From: an uncultured Sutterella sp.
GTDB taxonomy: Bacteria > Pseudomonadota > Gammaproteobacteria > Burkholderiales > Burkholderiaceae_F
Reading direction: 5' to 3'
Assembly: GCA_900553105.1 (NCBI GenBank)
Contig: USCE01000072.1
Location: 1 to 6,646 of the forward strand
DNA length: 6,646 nt
The translations under genes were made by a program, and so were the position numbers. The notes under the pieces are model-generated. The model saw nothing but the letters and a program-made list of their open reading frames with translations, did no database searches and had not been told where the DNA came from. This document shows positions 1-6,646 of the stretch, piece by piece (within the stretch, counting starts at the first letter, position 1; every line of letters begins with the position of its first letter).

Positions 1-1154
1 CTCGTACACTCGAACCGGTTTTAGCTAAGGAGCTCGAAGAGCTCGGTGCACAAAAGATTCAACAAAATCCCGGCGGCGTACTTTTTGAAGGACCTCTAAA
101 CCTGGCAATGCTCGTATGCTTACACAGCCGCTACGCCAGCCGAATACTGCTTCGGGTAGCGACTCGCCGCTACTACGACAGCCACGATATTTACGACATG
201 GCCTATGCTTTGCCTTGGGAGCGCTTTTTCACCACCGAAGAAACACTTCGTGTAGATGTCACGGCTCGCAATTCTCCCTTGGAGAGCTTGGACTTCACCA
301 CACTTCGTATCAAAGACGGCATCTGTGACCATTTCCGAGACGGTTGCGGCAAACGCCCGGATATCGCCAAATCCAATCCTGATGTGCGTATTCACGCCTT
401 TATCACAGAAAGTCATTGCACGTTTTATCTAAACTTGTCGGGCGAGCCTCTCTTTAAGCGGGGCTGGCGTATTGAAAAAGGTGAAGCACCGCTCAAAGAA
501 AACCTGGCAGCAGGCCTTTTGGCACTGTCAGCCTGGGACGGCTCATCCCCCTTGCAAGACATTTTCTGCGGCTCGGGCACGATTGCTATTGAGGCTGCCC
601 AAATCGCCTGCAATATGGCCCCGGGATTAAATCGCTGCTTTGGGTTCGAAAAGCTTCAAATTTTCGACCTCGATCTCTGGCAAGAAATGAAAGAAGATGC
701 CAAGGCTGCGATTAACCTACACGCACCGGTCAAAATTGCCGCCAGCGACATTTCAGCAATCGTTGTAGCCAAAGCAGAAAGTAATGCACTTCGAGCCGGT
801 CTTCAATCCCTTCTCGATGACGGACGCTTAACCTTCACACGCTGTGACGCACGTGAGGTTGGCCCGATTGCAGAAATCGGCACCGTTGTGAGTAACCCGC
901 CTTACGGCGAACAATCCAATCCGAAAAGCGCCAGCGTGGCAAGCATGATGAAAAATGTCGCCGATAACCTCAAAAAACAATTCTCGGGTTGGACAATTTG
1001 GCTGCTGACTAGCGATCGCAAGCTTCCCAATCAAATGCGATTGTCAGAGTCGAGAAAAATTGTCATCTTCAACGGTCCGCTGGAATGTCGATTCTTCAAG
1101 TTTGAAATGGTAAGAGGTTCGTTTAGAAAAGCGGACAAGACTCCCAAAACTTAA
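1..1154 (+). CDS. rlmL: 23S rRNA (guanine-N2)-methyltransferase, RlmL type, 5'-partial
   Basis: This is a SAM-dependent methyltransferase expected to methylate N2 of a guanine in 23S rRNA (G2445 in E. coli numbering) during large-subunit assembly in the cytoplasm. The first ATG is at 108, but the frame is open back to base 3, and the 35 upstream residues (beginning RTLEPVLAKELEELG) align by eye with the E. coli RlmL N-terminus. The true start therefore lies off the left edge, probably about 9 codons away, and M108 is internal. Counting from M108, a ferredoxin-like/THUMP RNA-binding region occupies about residues 1-125. The Rossmann methyltransferase fold follows, with motif I DIFCGSGT at 151-158 (558-581) and the catalytic-loop motif NPPYGE at 263-268. 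It stops at TAA 1152-1154 after a C-terminus of the NGPLECRFFKFEMV type. The RlmK half present in E. coli RlmKL is absent. Motif I has Ile-Phe where DPxCGSGT is usual. Older annotations call this family N6-adenine-specific DNA methylase. The family is confident; the exact target base is inferred. Confidence 0.85.
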   Translation, partial: RTLEPVLAKELEELGAQKIQQNPGGVLFEGPLNLAMLVCLHSRYASRILLRVATRRYYDSHDIYDMAYALPWERFFTTEETLRVDVTARNSPLESLDFTTLRIKDGICDHFRDGCGKRPDIAKSNPDVRIHAFITESHCTFYLNLSGEPLFKRGWRIEKGEAPLKENLAAGLLALSAWDGSSPLQDIFCGSGTIAIEAAQIACNMAPGLNRCFGFEKLQIFDLDLWQEMKEDAKAAINLHAPVKIAASDISAIVVAKAESNALRAGLQSLLDDGRLTFTRCDAREVGPIAEIGTVVSNPPYGEQSNPKSASVASMMKNVADNLKKQFSGWTIWLLTSDRKLPNQMRLSESRKIVIFNGPLECRFFKFEMVRGSFRKADKTPKT

Positions 1155-1164
1155 GAGTATTGAT

Positions 1165-1200
1165 CAAAACGGCGGCTAAGTTAACCTTGCCGCCGTTTTG
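1165..1200. terminator. Bidirectional intrinsic terminator between convergent genes
   Basis: CAAAACGGCGGC (1165-1176) and GCCGCCGTTTTG (1189-1200) are perfect 12-base reverse complements around a 12-base loop that contains GTTAAC. The GC-rich half of the stem (GGCGGC/GCCGCC) is followed by GTTTTG on both strands, so each direction has a G+C stem running into a short U tract. The element starts 10 bases after the rlmL stop and ends 25 bases before the stop of the minus-strand iron-sulfur gene, where a shared terminator for a convergent pair is expected. The U tract is short (four T plus a following GCTTT on the plus strand), so efficiency may be moderate. Confidence 0.85.
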
Positions 1201-1225
1201 CTTTATCCGAAAAGTCTGACGCTAC

Positions 1226-3199
1226 CTAATCAAGCCCTTTAGCCACGATTTCTGCCAACTCTTCAATATCCATACCCGCCAGCACTTTATCTTCACTCAT
1301 GGCACTCTCAAACATCGTCAAACAGTGGGGGCAAGCCACCGCAACTGTTGAGGCGCTTTTTCGAAGATCGGTCAAGCGGATGAAATTAATCTTCTTGGTA
1401 GAACTTTCCATCCACATTTGCCCACCACCGGCGCCACAACACATGGCAGTTTTCCCGCGCTTTAAACTCTCAACGCGACTAATGCCATCGATGGAATCAA
1501 AAATCTTTCGAGGCGTTCCGACACTGTCGTTATAGCGAGCCATGTAGCACGGATCATGGAAAACGATTTTTTCTGCTTGCTTCAATCGCGGCGTAATGCG
1601 TCCGGATTCAATCAATTCATAAATTAATTTAGTGTGACTGACCACCTCAAATTGACCACCCTCAAACTGCGGATATTCGTTTTTAAGTGTATTAAAGCAG
1701 TGCGGGCAATGCGCCAGAATGCGCTTAAAAGTGTACTTTCTCAGGTTTTCGATATTTTCTTGTGCGGCTAACTGATAGGTATATTCCTCACCGCTTCGAC
1801 GAGCAAAATCACCATGACAGCGCTCTTCGCGCATGACTGCAAACGAAACCCCGGCGGCACGCAAAATCTTGACCATTGCTCTGGCAATTTTTTGTGCACG
1901 ACGATCATAAGAAGCAGAACAGCCGACCCAGTAGAGAAAATCGACCGGTTGACCTTCTTTGGCTACTGGAACATCCAGTCCTTTGGCCCAATTGAGACGA
2001 TCTGCCGGATCCATCCCCCAAGGATTGCCCACATTTTGGGTGTTTTGCAAAGCCTTCGCAAAACCAGCTGGGAAGTCCCCTTCTTCAAGCGCCAAATGAC
2101 GACGCATATCCACAATGGCTGTGGGCAAATCCAAACGGGCCGGGCAGGCTTGAACGCATGCGCCGCACGTTGTACAACTCCAAAGAGCCTCTTTAGAAAT
2201 CACGCCGCCAACTAATGGCTTATCCGAGGGATGGCGCAATTCATTTTTTAACGTTATCACCATTGATTTGGGATCAAGCGGTGCGCCCGACAACAATGCA
2301 GGACAAACTTCCGAGCAACGGCCACACTCCGTGCAGGCATCAAAGTCTAAGCGTTGTTTCCAATTAAATTGCTTGAATTCGGACACCCCAAACGTTTCCT
2401 GCTCTTCAATATCTTCAATTTTCTCGATTCGCCCCTTCGGCGTTAATTTGCGCCAATAGATATTAAGAGGCGCTTTGAACATATGCCCGAAAAAAGTGAA
2501 AGGAATCAATGCTATAAAAACTAACGCCGTAGCACCATGCACAATCCACAATGTAAAGTGCACGCCTTGGAGCTGTTGCTGAGAGAACATTTGCACAAAA
2601 AGTTTGGCAAAAACATAACCAACCGGGGAAAAGTGCGCCCACGCAGGTTGTTGCACGGCTAAACGCAACCCCTCAACAACAAAGCCCGTCAAAATAATTA
2701 AAAACAGAGAGCTGAGAATCCCGAAGAATCGCCAAGAACGTTCCAGATTTTTCTTTGGGCAAGCCCAACGACGAAGGGCTGCCACAATGATCGCAATCAA
2801 AGACAAAAGACCAGCGATATCCAAAATGAGCTTGTAAGCTAAATAAACATTGCCTTTGAGAATGCGGGCATCGAACAAATAGTGTGCAATATCCCAATCG
2901 ATGGTTGCCGTGGCGGTGCCGAAGAACAAGAAGACAAACCCCCAAAAAATCACAAAGTGAATAAGACCACCCGGTGACTTCAAGAGTCGCCTGTGCATAA
3001 AAGCGTCTCGCCACAGACCGCTTATGCGTTCTTTCGGTGACTTCTCAAGCGTCTTTGGCGTGCCTTGTTTCCATAAGTGAATGCAGCGCATGACGCCGAT
3101 CACGCAAATTAATGCGGCAGCAATACCCACGACATATACGGCAACTTCTGCCCATCCAGGGATGTTCCAAAAGGCCGGTCTAATCGGCATATCAGTCAT
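1226..3199 (-). CDS. Membrane-bound (Fe-S) oxidoreductase with cytochrome b-like and CCG domains
   Basis: This 657-residue protein is probably an inner-membrane electron carrier linking a soluble donor or acceptor to the quinone pool. About five hydrophobic helices (roughly 19-38, 79-100, 119-142, 158-182, 214-240) resemble the NarI/nitrate reductase gamma fold. His221 and His239 are 18 apart, like the paired ligands of NarI, and His81 sits in helix 2, so b-heme binding is plausible. A dicluster ferredoxin region follows, with C289-C292-C295-C299P and C342-C345-C348-C352P. Two CCG (HdrB/GlpC-type) domains come next: C427/C461-H462-G/C498-C501, and C551/C587-C588-G/C623-C626. The order matches the heterodisulfide-reductase-related proteins proposed as ETF:(mena)quinone oxidoreductases in anaerobes, although no etfAB lies in the window. 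The start is ATG 3197-3199, with a second Met at codon 4. The upstream neighbour is hrpA, 87 bp away on the same strand. The domain calls are sound, but the donor and acceptor are unknown; a lactate or glycolate dehydrogenase partner is an alternative. Confidence 0.85.
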   Translation of the reverse strand: MTDMPIRPAFWNIPGWAEVAVYVVGIAAALICVIGVMRCIHLWKQGTPKTLEKSPKERISGLWRDAFMHRRLLKSPGGLIHFVIFWGFVFLFFGTATATIDWDIAHYLFDARILKGNVYLAYKLILDIAGLLSLIAIIVAALRRWACPKKNLERSWRFFGILSSLFLIILTGFVVEGLRLAVQQPAWAHFSPVGYVFAKLFVQMFSQQQLQGVHFTLWIVHGATALVFIALIPFTFFGHMFKAPLNIYWRKLTPKGRIEKIEDIEEQETFGVSEFKQFNWKQRLDFDACTECGRCSEVCPALLSGAPLDPKSMVITLKNELRHPSDKPLVGGVISKEALWSCTTCGACVQACPARLDLPTAIVDMRRHLALEEGDFPAGFAKALQNTQNVGNPWGMDPADRLNWAKGLDVPVAKEGQPVDFLYWVGCSASYDRRAQKIARAMVKILRAAGVSFAVMREERCHGDFARRSGEEYTYQLAAQENIENLRKYTFKRILAHCPHCFNTLKNEYPQFEGGQFEVVSHTKLIYELIESGRITPRLKQAEKIVFHDPCYMARYNDSVGTPRKIFDSIDGISRVESLKRGKTAMCCGAGGGQMWMESSTKKINFIRLTDLRKSASTVAVACPHCLTMFESAMSEDKVLAGMDIEELAEIVAKGLD

Positions 3200-3204
3200 T
3201 AAAT

Positions 3205-3210
3205 TCTCTT
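3205..3210 (-). promoter_or_regulatory. Weak ribosome binding site for the iron-sulfur gene
   Basis: On the minus strand AAGAGA precedes ATTTA and the ATG at 3197-3199, a 5-base spacing. It is a poor Shine-Dalgarno match without a GGAG core, but it is the only purine run correctly placed, and it favours this ATG over the in-frame ATG three codons later. Confidence 0.4.
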
Positions 3211-3235
3211 AACTTGTTCGTTTTGACGTCACCGC

Positions 3236-3251
3236 GCACGCTCTGGCGTGC
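3236..3251. repeat. Short perfect inverted repeat in the hrpA to Fe-S gene spacer
   Basis: GCACGC (3236-3241) and GCGTGC (3246-3251) form a 6-bp perfect stem with a 4-base loop. On the transcribed (minus) strand no U run follows, so it does not look like an intrinsic terminator. It lies 37 bases before the start codon of the iron-sulfur gene and beside the 8-base palindrome TGACGTCA (3224-3231). It could be a 5'-leader hairpin, an operator, or chance. No convincing -35/-10 pair was found in the 87-bp spacer. Confidence 0.35.
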
Positions 3252-3286
3252 ACTTTGCCACTCGGAAACCACTTAATATCCCGAGA

Positions 3287-6200
3287 TCAATAGCGCATGG
3301 CGGCCCATACTTTATCCAGTCGCTTTATGCTCACAGGCATGGGAGTACGCAGTTTTTGCGCAAACAGCGACACCCGTAGCTCCTCAATCAACCACCTAAA
3401 GTCTTGAAGGCGGCTGTCGACCACGCCTTTGCGGGAGGCTAATTCACGCTCGTACATCGTCACAAAACGTCCCACGTCTCGCATCTTTTCAGCGTCCTTG
3501 ATGCGATCGTCCTGCCACTTATCCAAGCGTTGCAAAATTGCCTTTAAATAGCGAGGATAGTGAACAAGGTGAGCGTAGCCAATTGTAAGCAAAAAGTCCT
3601 TAAAGAACAGCCCCTCAAGTTGATGTGTGATGTCCTCAACCACCGATTTATCAGGGCAATTTTTTAACTTTTTAGCAATCAGGGCGCATGATTGTACAAG
3701 CTCGGTCACCAGTCGAGCAATTTCCTGCGTCACCAAATTAAGCTTTCCTTTAGCGAGCTGACGGCGTTGTTCAAACATTTCCGCATTGGTTGGCCACGGC
3801 TCCTGAAGTGCCGATTGCATCATCGAAGCATCGACAATAGCCTGCGACAACTCTTCATAACTGTCAAATACTTTGCTCAAGAAACCCACCGTCGAGGCTT
3901 GCATTTGTACGCTATGCAAGGGCTTGAGCGTTTTTTCCAAATAGCGAATTTGCTCCCGAAGCTGTAGTTTAAATAAACGTAGCAAACCAGCCCTGTGATG
4001 GCGTTTTGCCTGATCAGGATCATCGAACACTTCGAGTCTGCAGCAGTCTTTACAATCCACAAGAGCCGGATGACCTATTAAAGAGACTCCCTTTCGCTCA
4101 ATCTCCATAATGTCGGGCAATTCACCGAAACTCCAACTCGTAATCTCATCGCCTAATTCTTGTCCGACCGAAGTCTCTGCGATCGCTTCGGCTTGGAAAG
4201 ATTTTTGCGCCTGAGCGCCTAATGTGGAACGAAGCGCTGAAAGATTTCGTCCCATATCGATTTGACGACCGTAGTCATCAACAACTTTGAAATTCATACT
4301 CAAGTGAGCTGGTAGTTGCTCGAGCTTGAAGTCAGATACCTTGGGCTCAATGGAAAACTGCGCTTTCATGTCTTCGCAAAGCGCTTTCAGCAGATCCATT
4401 TGACCTACCTTATCGGCATAGCGTGCAACAAAACCTTTGGCATATTCGGGCAAAGGTACACAATGACGTCGATAACGCTGAGGCATTGACTTCACGAGCA
4501 ATTGCACTTTTTCCTTGAGCATACCTGGAACTAACCATTGCACTTGAACGTCATCGATTAAATTCAGGGCATAAAGCGGCACCGTCAGTGTCACCCCATC
4601 TCGAACAGCCCCGGGCTCGAAATGATAGGTCAAAGGCATTTCCAACGATTTCACTTTCAGAGCTTTCGGGAAATACTCTGTTGTAATTCCGCTGGCTTCG
4701 TGACGCATCAGTTCATCGCGACTTAAATACAACTTCTTCGGATCTGCTTTTTCAACCTTCTTGCGCCACTCTTCAAATGTCACGGCACTGACGACTTCAG
4801 CTGGCAAAATGGCGTCATAGAATTGAACAATTAACTCATCGTCGACCAAAACATCCAGTCGTCTTGACTTGTGCTCTAAGTTTCGAATTTCCCGTACCAA
4901 TTGCTGGTTGTGACGGAAAAATGCAGCGGTTGTTTCTAGTTCTCCGGCCACGAGCGCTTCTCGGATAAAAAGTTCGCGACAAAGTGCCGGATCTTTTGCC
5001 GTGTAGGTAACCTTGCGTTGGGTGTAAACCGTTAAGCCGTAAAGCGTGCCGCGTTCCATGGCCATGACTGCACCAGCTTTTTTCTCCCAATGAGGCTCGG
5101 AGTAGTTCTTTCGAATCAAGTGGCCCGCAGCCTGCTCAATCCACTCAACCTCCACATCGGCCACTGTGCGAGCAAAAAGCCTTGAGGTTTCAACAATCTC
5201 GGCAGCCATAATCCAGCGACCACACTTTTTGGCCCGAGGCGAACCCGGCCAAATAAAAAATTTATTCCCGCGAGCTCCTAAAAATGGAGCTGCTTTAGGC
5301 TCTGCATCAGGCATTTTGTAACCCAGATTCCCCAAAAGGCCAGCGAGCAAGGATCGATGAATTTGCTCATAAGTGGCAGGCTTTTCATTGACCTTCCACC
5401 TCAACTCACGCGTGAGCTCGAGCAACTGTCTATAGACATCCTTCCACTCACGAAGTCGTCTTGGACTTAAGAACTTACGGCGAAATTCCTCCGTGAGCTT
5501 TCGGTTACTTTCTTTATGTGCGGTAGCGTGCTCCACGTAACGCCAGAGTTTGACAAATGTTGAAAAGTCACTCTTATCATCGGCCATGGAACGATGAACA
5601 TTATCAGCAGCTTCTTGCCTGTCTATGGGTCGCTCTCTAGGATCTTGCACCGATAAAGCTGCCGCAATGATCAGCACCTCTGCCAAGGCATCGTAATCAT
5701 GCGCCGCAAGAAGCATTCGGGCAACTTTAGGGTCAACCGGCAACTTAGCCAAGTCACGTCCAATTGCGGTCAATTTTTCCTGATCATCGAGTGCATTGAG
5801 TTCTTTCAACAAAGACACCCCGTCAGCAATAGCTCGATTGGGTGGAGCTTGTACAAAAGGAAATTGGCGTACATCGCCCAACTTCAGTGCCTTCATTCGC
5901 AAAATAACTGCTGCCAAATTGGTGCGCATGATTTCTGAATCTGTAAAGGCTGAACGACGGGCGAAGTCCTCTTCGCTATACAGACGAATGCAAACCCCGT
6001 CGGCAACACGACCGCAACGACCGCTTCGCTGATTGGCAGAGGCTTGGCTAACGGGTTCCAGGAGCAATTGATCGACTTTATTGCGGTATGAGTAACGCTT
6101 AACTCGTGCCAGCCCCGTATCAACAACATAATGAATACCCGGCACTGTAATAGAGGTTTCCGCCACATTGGTTGCCAACACAATACGTCGATTATCAGAA

Positions 6201-6621
6201 GGTTTAAAAACGGCCTCTTGTTCAGCTGCGGAAAGCCTTGCAAACAAGGGCAAAATTTCCGTGCTAGAGGGTTGAGAACCTCTCAACATTTCCGCCGCTT
6301 CGCGAATCTCACGCTCGCCCGGTAAAAAGACCAAAATGTCACCCGGACCTTCCCGACAAAGCTCGTCGCAGGCGCTGGAAATAGCATGCATGAGACTCTT
6401 ATCATCAGTCTCATCCTCGTCCTCAAGCGGCCTATAGCGAATTTCCACTGGATATGTGCGACCCGAGATCGTTAAAACAGGAGCTGGATGCCCTTTTTCG
6501 TCTGCAAAATGTGAGGCGAAACGCTCGCTGTCAATTGTTGCCGAAGTAACTATGACTTTTAGATCCGTGCGTTTTTTTAAAAGCCCCTTCAGATAACCTA
6601 ACAAAAAGTCAATGTTGATAC
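3287..6621 (-). CDS. hrpA: ATP-dependent RNA helicase HrpA (DEAH box), 5'-truncated
   Basis: This is a cytoplasmic DEAH/RHA-family helicase that remodels RNA; in E. coli HrpA is linked to fimbrial mRNA processing and rescue of stalled ribosomes. About 1,111 residues are visible, against about 1,300 in E. coli, so roughly 190 N-terminal residues with Walker A and DEAH are off the edge. The frame runs through a TTG at 6602-6604, sometimes taken as a start, into INIDFLLGYLK, which matches the conserved HrpA segment, so that TTG is internal. Counting from it: motif III SAT is at 21-23, FLPGEREI at 93-100, motif V ATNVAETS at 144-151, and motif VI QRSGRCGR at 192-199 (6008-6031). An HA2/winged-helix region (about 230-330), an OB-like region, and the long HrpA-specific C-terminal domain (DUF3418, about 500-1100) follow. 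It ends WAAMRY at TGA 3287-3289. The body has no frameshift. C851-x2-C854-C855 is an unusual cysteine cluster. No terminator follows, so readthrough into the iron-sulfur gene is possible. Confidence 0.95.
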
Positions 6622-6646
6622 CTGTCTCTTATACACATCTCCGAGC
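6622..6646. other. Nextera transposase adapter sequence (non-genomic contig end)
   Basis: CTGTCTCTTATACACATCT (6622-6640) is identical to the 19-bp engineered Tn5 mosaic end used in Nextera libraries. It is followed by CCGAGC, the beginning of the Illumina read-2 side adapter. All 25 bases match and run to the last base of the window. The genomic sequence ends at 6621, inside an hrpA codon. It should be trimmed and not annotated as biology. Confidence 0.97.

Noticed and set aside
30..44. Repeated GAGCTC pair near the left edge.
   Set aside because: It is explained by the coded peptide ELEEL in the RlmL N-terminus.
1160..1167. TTGATCAA as an FNR/CRP-like operator.
   Set aside because: FNR sites need a 4-base spacer between the half sites, and this one overlaps the terminator downstream of both genes.
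1814..1819. The Cys-His CCG variant as a sequencing error or a sign of gene decay.
   Set aside because: The frame is intact for 657 codons, all other cluster cysteines are present, and from memory non-CC residues also occur at this first CCG position in related families.
1814..2215. 133-residue plus-strand open frame.
   Set aside because: It is fully antisense to the ferredoxin and CCG-domain part of the iron-sulfur gene, its ATG is the complement of the H462 codon, and it shows no recognisable domain.
2673..3014. 113-residue minus-strand open frame rich in Cys and hydrophobic residues.
   Set aside because: It is an out-of-frame reading of the transmembrane region of the iron-sulfur protein.
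3236..3251. Hairpin as a terminator for hrpA.
   Set aside because: Only a 6-bp stem and no U run on the transcribed strand; a GC-rich stretch follows.
5893..6243. 116-residue minus-strand open frame.
   Set aside because: It overlaps hrpA motifs V-VI in another frame; the hrpA frame carries the conserved protein.
6602..6604. TTG start codon giving a 1,105-residue HrpA.
   Set aside because: The same frame continues upstream with conserved HrpA residues until the adapter, and the helicase motifs I and II would be lost.
6622..6640. Natural Tn5/IS50 transposon end at the right edge.
   Set aside because: The 19 bases are the engineered mosaic end, a hybrid of the natural IS50 outside and inside ends, and the following CCGAGC is adapter, so it is library-derived.

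Overview
The window is a 6.6 kb piece of proteobacterial chromosome carrying three protein-coding genes and no visible RNA gene, insertion sequence, prophage or CRISPR array. A full-length-type HrpA helicase, an RlmL methyltransferase that stands alone instead of being fused to RlmK, and roughly even base composition suggest a beta-proteobacterium (Burkholderiales, possibly an anaerobic or gut-type lineage). A gamma-proteobacterium is less likely. This placement is inference from gene architecture only.

Layout: the left edge to 1154 (+) is an rRNA methyltransferase of the RlmL type. Its reading frame is open to the first base, so the gene is clipped at its 5' end, probably by only a few codons. 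Bases 1165-1200 form a perfect 12-bp hairpin with A/T flanks that can terminate transcription in both directions, which suits the convergent gene pair around it. Bases 1226-3199 (-) encode a 657-residue membrane-anchored iron-sulfur oxidoreductase: a NarI-like cytochrome b membrane part, two [4Fe-4S] clusters and two CCG (HdrB/GlpC-type) domains. It resembles the proteins proposed to pass electrons between electron-transfer flavoprotein and the quinone pool. Bases 3287-6621 (-) encode the DEAH-box RNA helicase HrpA, cut at the right edge so that its Walker A and DEAH motifs are missing.

The last 25 bases (6622-6646) are not genomic. They match the Nextera (engineered Tn5) mosaic end plus the start of the read-2 adapter, so this is the untrimmed end of an assembled contig. 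The apparent helicase start codon near 6604 is therefore an artefact of truncation.

How the genes relate: hrpA and the iron-sulfur gene lie in the same direction, 87 bp apart with no intrinsic terminator seen between them, so readthrough is possible, but no functional link is evident. RlmL and HrpA both act on RNA or ribosomes but are on opposite strands and not in one operon. I see ordinary core-genome content and no convincing new system. The best points for a second look are the redox protein's unknown partner, its altered first CCG motif and possible heme ligands, and the adapter.
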